64,000 nucleotides of DNA from an uncultured Vampirovibrio sp. (lineage in GTDB: Bacteria; Cyanobacteriota; Vampirovibrionia; Gastranaerophilales; Gastranaerophilaceae). Location: contig CAJTPW010000003.1 in assembly GCA_910578465.1 (NCBI GenBank), forward strand, positions 103,139-167,138, given 5' to 3'. Made by a program: the position numbers and the translations under genes. Every line of letters begins with the position of its first letter. Position 1 is the first letter of the stretch. Shown piece after piece: positions 24,812-34,077 of the stretch. Below the pieces are notes generated by a model. The model was not told where the DNA came from. It ran no database searches and saw only the letters and a program-made list of their open reading frames with translations.

Positions 24812-25909
24812 ATGGAAAAGATATTGTTCAAAATTTTAATACTGTTTCTTTGGGCGGGCCTTTTTGCAATGCCGTCTTTTGCAATTGAAGAAACGATTAC
24901 CCTTGATGAGAGCACGGATTTTAAAAAAGAAACGAACTTTGAGTTTGCATTTGACAAGCCAAAGAAGATTTTATTTGCAAATGCTGTAATAAACGAATTT
25001 TCACCAGTTTTAAATTTTCAAGGTACATATAGCGCGGACATTCAAGAAGACGGTTCGAATTTTACCTATCCCTTTATAATCGAAGGCGGGGGCGAGGTAA
25101 GATTTAACGACGGGAAAAGCAGTTTCAGGGCGGTTTCAAACTTTACAAGAAATGTTGATAAGCTTGATAATAAATTTTTGGGGAAATTGTCTGATGTTTA
25201 TTATGAACGTGAAATGGCCCCGCACCACAAGGTTTTAATCGGAAATTCCAGAATTCCTATCGGAATAGAAGGCGGCAAAAGCCAGTACGGGCTAATGTTT
25301 GCAAAAAGGGCACAGATAGCGGACCGTTTTGGAAATGCAAGAGCATTGGGTGCAAGATTTAGAGGAGACTTTGGACACATAGATTACGATTTGGGAGGGT
25401 ATTCAAGCACAAGGAGTCTTCAGGATGTAACAGACGGGGCCGAGTTTTCGGGCATGATAAACTATAAGCCTTTTTATGACAGCGAAGCTTCGATTTTGAA
25501 AGATTTTAAAACAAGCCTCTGGGTGAACACAGGCGTTAGAGGAAGCGGATATACGGTGTCAGGGCTTGGCGCGGAATGGAGATATGATAAGTTTTTGCTA
25601 AATGCCGAATATGCTTATGCGGACGGTTCAAATGCTTCAAAATACAGACGGGATAAGAGCGAAGGGTTTTATACAACTGTTGCATATAATATTACGGATA
25701 AAGTTCAGGCGGCTTTTCGATATGATGTTTTGGATTTTAATACCGAAAAATCGAATGATACGGTTCAAAAATATACGGCAGGTCTGAATTATTATATCAT
25801 AGGTCAAAGATTAAGATTCAGCCTTGATTATACCTATACTCAAAACGGAAGCGCAATAAAACAATGCGACGGCAGCTCAATTCATTTTATGACACAGGTG
25901 ATGATATAG
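24812..25909 (+). CDS. Outer-membrane porin-like beta-barrel protein
   Basis: 365 residues from the ATG at 24812; an earlier start at 24791 lies upstream of the likely transcript start. The N-terminus MEKILFKILILFLW with MPSFA is a signal peptide cut after FA. The rest has alternating polar and aromatic strands (VLNFQGTYSADIQEDG, GARFRGDFGHIDYDLGGYSS, KVQAAFRYDVLDFN, LRFSLDYTYTQNGSA), the pattern of a bacterial beta-barrel. The last residue is Ile, not the usual Phe. No SLH domain is seen, unlike cyanobacterial porins. The transported solute is unknown. Confidence 0.7.
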   Translation: MEKILFKILILFLWAGLFAMPSFAIEETITLDESTDFKKETNFEFAFDKPKKILFANAVINEFSPVLNFQGTYSADIQEDGSNFTYPFIIEGGGEVRFNDGKSSFRAVSNFTRNVDKLDNKFLGKLSDVYYEREMAPHHKVLIGNSRIPIGIEGGKSQYGLMFAKRAQIADRFGNARALGARFRGDFGHIDYDLGGYSSTRSLQDVTDGAEFSGMINYKPFYDSEASILKDFKTSLWVNTGVRGSGYTVSGLGAEWRYDKFLLNAEYAYADGSNASKYRRDKSEGFYTTVAYNITDKVQAAFRYDVLDFNTEKSNDTVQKYTAGLNYYIIGQRLRFSLDYTYTQNGSAIKQCDGSSIHFMTQVMI

Positions 25910-25962
25910 TCTTTGTTATAAGGCTGTATGCGTATATGTACGGGCTGCACAAGTATTTTCGG

Positions 25963-26868
25963 CTACATTGTAAGCATTTCCATAATTAAATCGGGGAATT
26001 CTTCTACGATAAGTTCCGCAAAAATCTGGGGGTCAATTTGTGTTGCAACAACCTGAATTAAATCAGGCGGCAGCTGTTCTATCATAGGTACCAAAAATTC
26101 GGGGTCAAGGACAGGCATGGTCTTCATTATCTTTTCTTTGTCCATAAGCATAAAGGGTTTTGAAATGTCTTCATTTTCAAATTCGAGGATGTAATCAGGG
26201 TTGATTTCCACAAGCCCTGCTATAAGCTGCATTTTGTCTTTGCGCTCAAACTTTGTTAAAAACTGAATAAATTTATCGGGGCTCATAGAATCAATCATAG
26301 TAAGGTAATGGTCCTTGCCTTTACCTTCCATTGATGAGCCGAACTGCTGCATCATAATGCGCTCGAATTGTTTTACATCGAGCTGTTCAAAATATTTCAT
26401 GACATCTTTCTTTTCAAGGTTTTCACTCTTTAAGAAATTGTCCATCTTGTCTTCATCCATCAGGTTTAAAATGTCCATCATCCCGAAGTGTTGAAAAACA
26501 AGGGTTGCCACCTGTTCTTTCGGCAGGTGGTTAATCAGGGTTTCAAGCTTTTCCGAGGTAAAATATTGAAGGCCCCATGCAAGCTGTTCGGAGCTTAAAT
26601 AGGGTAAAATTTTTGCTAAATCTTCCGCATTAAGGTTTTTAATTATTAAATATCTGTTTTTCGGTTTTTGAAGCTGGAGAATTTTTGCAACCTTTGAAGG
26701 GTGGTTCATAAGGGCGCGCAATTCTTCTCTATCAAGCGTAACAGCGCCCGCCATCGTTTCTATGGTTATCATTTTCTCAGGGTCTTCAGCGGAATACTGA
26801 TTTATCCTCTGAGTGGATAACTCATAGTATCTTGAAAGGTATGATAAATCTACGTTTAACTCTATCAC
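25963..26868 (-). CDS. Helical-repeat protein, MgtE-N/FliG-like
   Basis: 301 residues, entirely helical and without membrane segments. Successive units of about 25 residues (ILPYLSSEQLAWGLQYF, LINHLPKEQVATLVFQHF, LIDAELIVEEFP-like at the end) resemble the MgtE intracellular N domain and FliG middle repeats. With no channel domain attached, a scaffold or adaptor role is more likely than magnesium transport. Many of the repeats end in Leu-Met pairs. It lies alone on the minus strand between the porin and the repeat-protein genes. Confidence 0.5.
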   Translation of the reverse strand: MIELNVDLSYLSRYYELSTQRINQYSAEDPEKMITIETMAGAVTLDREELRALMNHPSKVAKILQLQKPKNRYLIIKNLNAEDLAKILPYLSSEQLAWGLQYFTSEKLETLINHLPKEQVATLVFQHFGMMDILNLMDEDKMDNFLKSENLEKKDVMKYFEQLDVKQFERIMMQQFGSSMEGKGKDHYLTMIDSMSPDKFIQFLTKFERKDKMQLIAGLVEINPDYILEFENEDISKPFMLMDKEKIMKTMPVLDPEFLVPMIEQLPPDLIQVVATQIDPQIFAELIVEEFPDLIMEMLTM

Positions 26869-26988
26869 TTTTTAATTTGTACCCTCGAAAATTGCTTTGA
26901 ACACACTTGTGCCCTCATAATATAATAAAAAATTTCATGGGGCTGAAATTTTAAGCATTTTAAAAATTGTTACATTCTTTAATATATA

Positions 26989-27963
26989 CTAAAACATTGT
27001 ACTTGCGTGCCATTTGCCGTCCGTTAAGGTGAAAATTTTCTTGTATTGATAAGAATTAAACGAAAGAGAGTTTGTTTGGAAAAATTCATCTTCACAATAT
27101 CTGTAGGGTATTGAATTTTCTACATAAAGTCCTTTTGCAATTGATTTAGCACTGCTTCCGATTGTGGTCTCTTCCTGATAAGAGTATGTTGTTTTCTCCT
27201 CGTTTGAAAATTCAATTCGTCTTTTTATGTGCCCCGGTCTTTCTTTATATTTTTCGGTTATTCCTTCTTCAAAAAACCAAGGTTTTCCAAGAATTAAATA
27301 AACAAATTTATCAGTTTCCGGGGCCTTTCCTGTAATGCTTTTGTAATTTTCTTTATAAAATGTGCTTATGCCGCTGAATTCAAGGCTTTTTGAAATTTCA
27401 ATATCTTGTTTTGCACTTCCCTTATTTGGTGTTGTTATAATTCCCTCTTTATAGGCTGAAAGTTTTCCGTTTTCAAAAACAAAAAGTTTATCTATTTGTG
27501 TTTTTTCGCCCGTTCGTTTTTCACCTTTTCTGTATGCGGTTAATGTACCGTTTTTAAAAAACATAATGTCTTCGCTGCCGTCATTGTTTTGAACGGCGAC
27601 TTTTGTCGGGATTTTGCCTTTGTATAAAGCGCTTGTTTCCTTAGCCTTCTTTTGTGCTTTTCTTGCTTCAAATTGCACTTCAATGCTTGTTCTCTTTATA
27701 CTTTTGTTTGTCGTTGCAAGGTTTTGAAGCATATCTTGTGCGCAAAGATATATCGTTTTTACATCTTTTGGAAGACTTGCAGAGTCAAAATTTGTTGTCG
27801 GTTTTGCTGTCGTCGTTTGCGCGGGTGGTTCCGTGTATCCGTTTTCATTCTGGCGGATATTGAAAGTATCTTCTTTTCCCTTGAAGCTTGCTGCTGCCGA
27901 ATTATTCGGTCTGAAATAAGGGGCAATTTTGCCCGCATTACAAGCGTATATTCTTGTTATCAT
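26989..27963 (-). CDS. Hypothetical NGK-repeat protein with N-terminal F-K-G motif
   Basis: 324 residues from the ATG at 27963 (GAGAGA upstream). The start is followed by SAAASFKGKEDTF, an F-x-G motif, then a Thr/Pro-rich linker, a helical part (residues 65-110) and repeated segments: MFFKNGTLTAYRKGEKRTGE, VFENGKLSAYKEGIITT, LILGKPWFFEEGITEKYKE. The same repeat type appears at 28136 and 42392. No signal peptide or membrane helix is seen. Function unknown; the repeats recall MORN-like beta-hairpin arrays. Confidence 0.6.
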   Translation of the reverse strand: MITRIYACNAGKIAPYFRPNNSAAASFKGKEDTFNIRQNENGYTEPPAQTTTAKPTTNFDSASLPKDVKTIYLCAQDMLQNLATTNKSIKRTSIEVQFEARKAQKKAKETSALYKGKIPTKVAVQNNDGSEDIMFFKNGTLTAYRKGEKRTGEKTQIDKLFVFENGKLSAYKEGIITTPNKGSAKQDIEISKSLEFSGISTFYKENYKSITGKAPETDKFVYLILGKPWFFEEGITEKYKERPGHIKRRIEFSNEEKTTYSYQEETTIGSSAKSIAKGLYVENSIPYRYCEDEFFQTNSLSFNSYQYKKIFTLTDGKWHASTMF

Positions 27964-28027
27964 CAATCTCTCTAAAACTCTTAAAAACTTCGGTATTGCT
28001 GTTTTCCGCCTGTATTTTTAAAATTTA

Positions 28028-28060
28028 AAAAACAAAAGTGCGGTCTTTCATTGTACCGCA
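28028..28060 (-). terminator. Terminator downstream of the 28136 repeat-protein gene
   Basis: TGCGGT (28039-28044) pairs with ACCGCA (28055-28060). On the minus strand the hairpin is followed by TTTTGTTTT, so it fits the end of the 28136-29596 transcript. Confidence 0.5.
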
Positions 28061-28135
28061 AGTTTTTGATATATCAAACGCTTGTAATAAAAATTTACTT
28101 AAAAGATTTTCGGTTTTTGTCCCAAAGCCGTAGGC

Positions 28136-29596
28136 TTAGTTTTCAGGCAGGGTTTCTTTCCAGGCGTTATCAGCAAGCTCCAGAGTTCTGTCTGCGGTAA
28201 TTTTTCCGTCTTTTGTTTTTGTAACTCCTGTCATAAATCTTCTTGGGGCATCGTTTTGATATTCAATTAAGAATTCGGCCGTTGTGCCTTCATCGGATAT
28301 TTGAATGCCTTTGGAATATTTTTGCGGTTTGCCTTGAATAAAGTCAATGGTGTGTTTTACGATTTTTGTTCTGTCGTTTTCACTTTCCACCCCTTCTTTA
28401 TAACGGAATAAACCGTTATTGTTAAAAAATACAACACCGCTTCTGCTTTCTGTTTTCTTAGAATAGTCGCTTACATAGTTTTCCTGATATTTTCCCTTTT
28501 CAACATTAAGTTTTCTTTTTATTGAATAGAGCGTAGAATTTTCAAGCCTTACATCTTCTTTCATTTTATAAAGCTTACCCTGCTTATAATCAATTATTCT
28601 TTTATATGTTTCAGTGCCGTCTGCAAGGCGTTCAAACCCTTCTTTGTATGTTATCGGTGCATTGCCTGTGATTTCAAGAATGGCTTCGATTTTTTCGGAA
28701 TCGGCATGGCGTTGTATATTTTTTTGGAATATATTTGCTGTGCCGTTTTCGAATAATAATCTGTGGTCTATCAGCCTTCCCTTACCATCTTGGAGCACCT
28801 CAACACCGCTTTCAAAAAGAGTCAATTTTCCCTGAGAAGTAAGATGGTATATATTTCTTTTGTCCCCGTCAATTAACTCTTCTATAGATTGGAGCGCGCC
28901 TGCTTTGTTAAAGCTGCTTGTTCTAAACAGCATTTGTTTAACGCCTGTGTCGATATATTCTTCCATAATATCAATATTTTCTGAGGCATCCGGGATGAAT
29001 TTTCTTGTTATCGTTTGGTCTTTAACCACATAGGGGCTTTTTGGGTCCAAAGCTTTAATTTTTCTAAATTCTTCCACTACATTTCCAACCACATCCTGTG
29101 CCTTAAGAGTAAGTTCTCTGGATTCTTTAATAAGGCCTTTTACTGTTTCGGTTGATTTAATTGCACTGTTTTCAAATTCTCTTGCACGTCTTAACATAGC
29201 ACTTGCATTCTGTGCAATTTCTTTTGCACTAATGTCGGCAAGTTTTATTTCTTCGGGTAATGCGGATACTGCGCTTTTGCCTTTAAAAGCCAGTGCTGCT
29301 GCAGCTAAAACTGCAGTTGTAATACCGAGGCCTGCAATTATGAGATTTTTCTTCTTATATTCTTTTCCTGCAATGGTTATAGTATCATTTTTCGGCGACT
29401 TTTCAAGGCTTACATTTTGATTATTCTGAGCAGCCTGTGTTGTTTGAACCGCAGGATTAAATTGTGTTTGAGATGTTTGCACGGGGAGAGATTGAACAGG
29501 GGAGGTCTGTGTTTGGGGTGAATTTATATAATATCTAGGCTGAAAACCCATATCGGCGAATGTTTTTAGGCCCATAGGGTTAAAGTTTGTTCCCAT
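28136..29596 (-). CDS. Hypothetical membrane-anchored NGK-repeat protein
   Basis: 486 residues. A disordered Gln/Thr/Pro-rich start (residues 1-60) leads to SPKNDTITIAGKEYKKKNL, then a membrane helix IIAGLGITTAVLAAAALAF. The next 100 residues are helical and probably coiled coil. The second half has degenerate repeats such as LLFENGTANIFQKNIQ, YKQGKLYKMKE, NNNGLFRYKEGVE and IQGKPQKYSKGIQ. The anchor block is nearly the same as in the gene at 42392, so these are paralogues. A topology with the repeats outside the membrane is plausible; function unknown. Confidence 0.65.
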   Translation of the reverse strand: MGTNFNPMGLKTFADMGFQPRYYINSPQTQTSPVQSLPVQTSQTQFNPAVQTTQAAQNNQNVSLEKSPKNDTITIAGKEYKKKNLIIAGLGITTAVLAAAALAFKGKSAVSALPEEIKLADISAKEIAQNASAMLRRAREFENSAIKSTETVKGLIKESRELTLKAQDVVGNVVEEFRKIKALDPKSPYVVKDQTITRKFIPDASENIDIMEEYIDTGVKQMLFRTSSFNKAGALQSIEELIDGDKRNIYHLTSQGKLTLFESGVEVLQDGKGRLIDHRLLFENGTANIFQKNIQRHADSEKIEAILEITGNAPITYKEGFERLADGTETYKRIIDYKQGKLYKMKEDVRLENSTLYSIKRKLNVEKGKYQENYVSDYSKKTESRSGVVFFNNNGLFRYKEGVESENDRTKIVKHTIDFIQGKPQKYSKGIQISDEGTTAEFLIEYQNDAPRRFMTGVTKTKDGKITADRTLELADNAWKETLPEN

Positions 29597-29723
29597 TTTT
29601 AATATTCCTTATGTTTTGCTTAAATTAATTATATCAGTAATAAACGCGTGCCGGGTTTTTTTTGTCAGCATGCTTCAAACTTTTGTGCTAAATGTTACAA
29701 AAGTTAATTTATTTTATATAATG

Positions 29724-29732
29724 TGGTATGAT
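29724..29732 (+). promoter_or_regulatory. Extended -10 promoter for the 29838 gene
   Basis: TGG followed by TATGAT (29727-29732), an extended -10. Transcription from about 29739 gives a leader near 100 bases. No good -35 is seen. Confidence 0.4.
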
Positions 29733-29837
29733 AAATTTTAAATGTTAAGCAATTGTAAATTTTTTGCTTTTTTTCTGACAATATTTAAAATTTACAGGGT
29801 TTATAAAGGTACAATACTTTTAAAAGGAAGGTACAGA

Positions 29838-30251
29838 ATGGGAATTTCATCAGTAAATAACAATCAAATGGCCTTTACGGGAACCGTAAACAAGAATGCG
29901 GGCAACGGTGAAGCCAAAAAACCGAGTAAGGCAAAAATTGCAGCAGGCGCCGCAGTTGTTGCAGGTACTGTTGCACTGGGTGCAGGTCTTGCTTCAGGTA
30001 AGGTTAAACCTGCCGATATTCAGGCTTTTATTCAAAAAGCAGGCGGAAATATTCTTAACGCCGTGAAACATCCTAAAGCAACAATCCAAAAACTTCCAAA
30101 TAAACTCTGGGGTTTAACCGTAGATACAATTGGAAATGGAGCTGTTGCTGCATTAAAGGTAAAAAATGCCGTTGTTGATAAGGCCAAACTTGCTTTAGAA
30201 TATGTCAAAATCATCGGTAGTTCAATCACGGATGTATTTGGCAAAAAATAG
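29838..30251 (+). CDS. Small hypothetical membrane protein with F-x-G motif
   Basis: 137 residues from the ATG at 29838 (AAGGAAGG upstream); the longer reading from 29742 lacks a site. It begins MGISSVNNNQMAFTGTVNKN, with the F-x-G motif, then a basic stretch (AKKPSKAKIAAGA) and a hydrophobic Ala/Val/Gly helix (AVVAGTVALGAGLA). The C-terminal half is amphipathic and basic. The layout resembles the anchors of the neighbours at 28136 and 42392 in miniature. No family recognised. It diverges from the repeat-protein gene at 28136. Confidence 0.65.
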   Translation: MGISSVNNNQMAFTGTVNKNAGNGEAKKPSKAKIAAGAAVVAGTVALGAGLASGKVKPADIQAFIQKAGGNILNAVKHPKATIQKLPNKLWGLTVDTIGNGAVAALKVKNAVVDKAKLALEYVKIIGSSITDVFGKK

Positions 30252-30288
30252 TTGTTTGCTTACTGAAATTCTATAATTTATAAATTTG

Positions 30289-30325
30289 AAATGCCGTAGT
30301 GAATTAATCATCTGCGGCATTTTGT
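30289..30325. terminator. Bidirectional terminator between the 29838 gene and glgA
   Basis: AAATGCCGTAG (30289-30299) pairs with CTGCGGCATTT (30312-30322), one G-U, flanked by A/T on both sides. It lies between convergent genes and can serve both. Confidence 0.6.
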
Positions 30326-30348
30326 ATGAATTTATTTTTAGCCGATTC

Positions 30349-31854
30349 CTAAAGTGTCCCCAGGGCGTCTTTATATAGCGCTATATAACATTTTGCGGAA
30401 TCATCCCATGTGAATCTACATTTTATTGCGTTTTCTGCCATTTTGTTAAATTCATCGCGCCTGTCAATATAGGTCCAAACGCCTTTCTTAATTTCATCAA
30501 CCATACTTTTCGCGTCGTATGTTAAGAATTTAAATCCGTTTGCACATTCATTCGGGTATGAAACGATTGTGTCATCAAGACCTCCTACAGCGCGAACTAT
30601 GGGAAGCGTACCGTATTTTAAGGCTATCATCTGGCTTATGCCGCAGGGTTCAAAAAGCGAAGGCATTAAAAACATATCAGAGCCTTTGTAAATTGTCTCC
30701 GAAAGCTCGGGTTTAAAATCAATCCAGGCACGGATGTTTGAAGAATTATTACTGCTCCAGATAAGCATATTCTGGTATCCGCCTTCTCCTGTTCCTAAAA
30801 ACACAAAGTCTGCGGGCATATTCATTAAATCAAACTTTGCAAAGTCGATTAAATCAAGTCCTTTTTGATATGTAAGGCGGGATATCATCGAAATCAAAGG
30901 TCTGTCAGGGTTTACGGGAAGCCCGAACATCTTTTGAACCTCTTCTTTAAATTTCGGTTTTTCTTTTATATCAAAATCTTTTTTATCATAAGTTGTGCCG
31001 TTTAAGATACCGCAAAGCTTATAGGTTTGACCGCGAAGCGTATAGTCCATTCCTTCGCCGAATTCTCCGCCTAAAATTTCTCTTGCATAGCGGGGCGATA
31101 CGGTTGTAATCTTATCTGTACAATACAATGCGCCTTTCAGCCAATTTACTCTGCCGTAGTGCTCTACGCAATTATCATGGTATACATTATCCCAGCGCAT
31201 ATTTGAAAAATCTATTATCGCCTTGTCGCAGCTGCCCTGATAAGCAAGGTTATGGATTGTGAAAACGGATTTTGTATCTTTATAAAATTCATCGTATTTG
31301 TAATTTGATTTTAAATAAACGGGAAGCATAGCCGTATGCCAGTCGTTAGCATGGATTATATCGGCTCTGAAATTTAAAAGCTTTGTATATTCCATAACGG
31401 CAAGCGAAAAAGAAACATATCTTTGCATTTCATACATTTCATCGCACCATATCGGGTATACGACATTAAAGCAGGAGAAGTATTTGGGATTATCCACAAA
31501 GAAAATGTTTACGTTCTTTGATTTCGGGTGTTTGCAGGTCTTTAATTTAAAAACATGGCGGGAGTTTCCCATATCAAGGGTGAGCTCGGAGTTTGGGAGT
31601 TCTTTTATTCCCCATTTTTCCTCGTTAATGCACCCGTACAACGGTGTAAATACCGCAACTTCAGCCCCTTCTTTTTCAAGAAACGGGGGCAGTTCACCGA
31701 CAACATCAGCAAGTCCTCCGACTTTTGAAAAAGGCGCAACCTCGGCGCTTGCAAGAAGCACTTTTAGCTTTTTATCTTTTTTATTTTTTGCTTTATTTTC
31801 CGCGTCGATATTTTTCTCAACGTTTTTTTTCGGGCCCAATTTAAAAGTCAACAT
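30349..31854 (-). CDS. glgA: Glycogen synthase (ADP-glucose)
   Basis: About 501 residues, a GT5 glucosyltransferase that extends alpha-1,4-glucan from ADP-glucose. The ADP-glucose motif KVGGLADVVGELP is near residue 45. Later motifs are SMISRLTYQKGLDLI and FEPCGISQMIALKYGTLP with the catalytic Glu, then VGGLDDTI. The chosen ATG at 31854 has GGAGGG just before it; an upstream start at 31902 adds 16 residues without a better site. A Lys-rich linker before the core (residues 7-30) is unusual. Implies storage of glycogen; no other glg gene is adjacent. Confidence 0.93.
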   Translation of the reverse strand: MLTFKLGPKKNVEKNIDAENKAKNKKDKKLKVLLASAEVAPFSKVGGLADVVGELPPFLEKEGAEVAVFTPLYGCINEEKWGIKELPNSELTLDMGNSRHVFKLKTCKHPKSKNVNIFFVDNPKYFSCFNVVYPIWCDEMYEMQRYVSFSLAVMEYTKLLNFRADIIHANDWHTAMLPVYLKSNYKYDEFYKDTKSVFTIHNLAYQGSCDKAIIDFSNMRWDNVYHDNCVEHYGRVNWLKGALYCTDKITTVSPRYAREILGGEFGEGMDYTLRGQTYKLCGILNGTTYDKKDFDIKEKPKFKEEVQKMFGLPVNPDRPLISMISRLTYQKGLDLIDFAKFDLMNMPADFVFLGTGEGGYQNMLIWSSNNSSNIRAWIDFKPELSETIYKGSDMFLMPSLFEPCGISQMIALKYGTLPIVRAVGGLDDTIVSYPNECANGFKFLTYDAKSMVDEIKKGVWTYIDRRDEFNKMAENAIKCRFTWDDSAKCYIALYKDALGTL

Positions 31855-32011
31855 ATTCCCTCCGTTTTTGCCGCTTTTAAAATTTAAAATCTTAACGGGC
31901 AAAACAAAATTCTATCCTTTGAATTTATTCTAACACCTGCAAATTTTCTTTGGAAGGGTTTATTAAGTACGTTAAGAAACAACTCTTTATGTCTTTATGC
32001 TCGCTGTGCAG

Positions 32012-33307
32012 CTATGAGCCTGCAAGGATGATTGTAAAATCTTTTGCAGCTTTATTTAAGCCTATCGGGTCATAGACCGTCTGTTTATCTTTCATCTCGG
32101 GAATTGCTTTTTTAAGTACGCTGATTGTATCTGCGGGCAAATCAAGGTTATGAATTGCAATATGGTCATGACCAAGTTTGCTTGCGGTCTTCATATTTAC
32201 ATTGAAGCCGTTTTTCTCTAAATCTTCTTTTAAATCTTGAGCTTTTGCTTCCTGACTTTCGCTATATAAAATGCCAACCGTTAAGGGCCCGCTCTGTGCT
32301 TTCGGTTTATCCCTGTATACAAGGCGGTTTATGATTTCCTGTGTTTTTGCGGGATCTAAAATCCAATAGCTGATGCTTCCTCTTTGAGAAGGAGACCCCG
32401 GTAAAGTTGCTACCTGAACGGTTGACATATCAATCCCTTTTGCAAGGGCAGCATATTGGGAAAGCTCATAAACGGAGAGGTCTGTTAAAATATATTTTGG
32501 CATAACCTTTAATACTTCAGGAATTTTAACTAAAACCTGCGGGTCTTTAAGTCTTGCGCCGAGTGCATTAAAGAACCACTGCTGGCGTCTGATGCGGCCG
32601 ATATCTCCAAGAGCATCTTTTCTAAATCTCATATATCCTTCGGCTTCTTTTCCCGTTAGAACCCTCTCGCCTTTCGGTAAATTTATATGAAGCCCTGCGG
32701 TAGAGTCGTTATAATACATATCTTTTTCAATATATATGGGAAGGCCGCCGATTGTATCGATAAATTTAACAAGCCCTTGATTTGAAATTACAATGTAATG
32801 GTTTACTCTGACGCCGAAGGTTTCTTCCACGGTTTTTACGGTCAAATCAATGCCTCCGTATGCAAAAGCATGGTTTATTTTATCGGGTTTTGTTCTGTCT
32901 GCAATAAATACTTTGCTGTCTCTCGGGATTGAAATAACGTTTACGTTTTTACCGTGCGGCGCAATGCTGACCAAAAGCATTGCATCAGATCTGCTTCCTT
33001 TAAAAGGATCTTCATTTTCGGATACGTCCACACCCATAACAAGAATATTTTGTCTTTTTGGGGAGAAAGGAAGGGAAAATTCCACCCTCTTTTCAGGGTC
33101 TGCAACTTTTTCCGCCAGCTCTCCGACATCTCCTATAAAGTTTATAACATCGCTTCTGTATAAAATAACGGCAACGATTGTAAGGATTAAAAGACTGCCA
33201 AAGAAGGATCTGAAAAAGCTTCCGGCTAGGCTCTGGTTTGAAGATTTGCGCCTTACGGGCTTTATTGCGGGCCTGTATGCGTTTTTTGGATCATATAACT
33301 GATTCAT
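32012..33307 (-). CDS. LytR-CpsA-Psr (LCP) family glycopolymer ligase
   Basis: 431 residues. A basic cytoplasmic tail and one transmembrane helix (LLILTIVAVILYRSDVINFI) precede the LCP domain: NILVMGVDVSENEDP, then SRSDAMLLVSI and VISIPRDSKVFI, and RIRRQQWFFNAL with the phosphate-binding arginines. A C-terminal LytR_C-type domain follows (VGILYSESQEAKAQDLKEDL). LCP proteins transfer lipid-linked polymers onto peptidoglycan or other acceptors outside the membrane. The partner polymer is not evident here. It is divergent from the TPR gene at 33435. Confidence 0.9.
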   Translation of the reverse strand: MNQLYDPKNAYRPAIKPVRRKSSNQSLAGSFFRSFFGSLLILTIVAVILYRSDVINFIGDVGELAEKVADPEKRVEFSLPFSPKRQNILVMGVDVSENEDPFKGSRSDAMLLVSIAPHGKNVNVISIPRDSKVFIADRTKPDKINHAFAYGGIDLTVKTVEETFGVRVNHYIVISNQGLVKFIDTIGGLPIYIEKDMYYNDSTAGLHINLPKGERVLTGKEAEGYMRFRKDALGDIGRIRRQQWFFNALGARLKDPQVLVKIPEVLKVMPKYILTDLSVYELSQYAALAKGIDMSTVQVATLPGSPSQRGSISYWILDPAKTQEIINRLVYRDKPKAQSGPLTVGILYSESQEAKAQDLKEDLEKNGFNVNMKTASKLGHDHIAIHNLDLPADTISVLKKAIPEMKDKQTVYDPIGLNKAAKDFTIILAGS

Positions 33308-33434
33308 ATATATTTACTCTTTGAGTTTTTTAAACTATAGTTTTTACCAAAAGATTATACTTTAAAAATAATCAGTTGCAAAACAAATTAATTAAATGTT
33401 ACTATTTTATTGTAACTAAAAGGACTTTAAAGTT

Positions 33435-34052
33435 ATGAAAAATATTTTAAAATTTAAAAAGTTAAATTTTACCTGTGCTCCGCTGTTTATAGCCTTTCTT
33501 ACAGCTTTTTTTATGACACCATGTGCTTTCGGGGCTGATGATATAGATGTTAAAACTCAGGCTTATGCGCTCTATAATACAAATAACGGCACGGAAGCTT
33601 TAAAGCTTTTAAACAACCTTTCTTCCGATAAAAAGGATGAAGAGGTATATGTTATTATTGCAAACATTTATCAGGACAGAAAAGATGTTGATAAGGCCGT
33701 TGAAAACCTGAATAAGGCCTTGATTTTGAACCCTGAATATTATAAGGCATATTATAATTTAGGCTGTATTTTCCTTGAAAAAAAAGCTTATGAGCTTGCG
33801 GAAAAGAATTTGCTTTTATCAATTAAACATAATAAAGAATTTGCCTACTCTTATTATAACCTTGGCACCCTGTATTTAAGGACCGGTAACTATGAAAAGG
33901 CAAAGAAAAATTTAATCAAAGCAATATATTTAAAAAATGATGACAAAGATTTTTATTTAAACCTTGCTTATGCCTATAAATTTTTAAACAAAGAAAAAGA
34001 ATCAAAAAAAATGCTTGAAATTTATAATGGCGCAACGAAGGCGGAAAAATAA
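33435..34052 (+). CDS. Exported TPR-repeat protein
   Basis: 205 residues. Signal peptide MKNILKFKKLNFTCAPLFIA continuing to CAFGADD (cleavage about residue 33). The mature part has at least four TPR units, for example AVENLNKALILNPEYYKAYY, ELAEKNLLLSIKHNKEFAYS and KAKKNLIKAIYLKNDDKDFY. A periplasmic scaffold is likely; partners are unknown. AAAGGA precedes the ATG. The bioB gene starts 26 bases after the stop, so the two are probably in one transcript with ruvA. Confidence 0.8.
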   Translation: MKNILKFKKLNFTCAPLFIAFLTAFFMTPCAFGADDIDVKTQAYALYNTNNGTEALKLLNNLSSDKKDEEVYVIIANIYQDRKDVDKAVENLNKALILNPEYYKAYYNLGCIFLEKKAYELAEKNLLLSIKHNKEFAYSYYNLGTLYLRTGNYEKAKKNLIKAIYLKNDDKDFYLNLAYAYKFLNKEKESKKMLEIYNGATKAEK

Positions 34053-34077
34053 AAATAAAAACGGGAAGAGAGTAGAT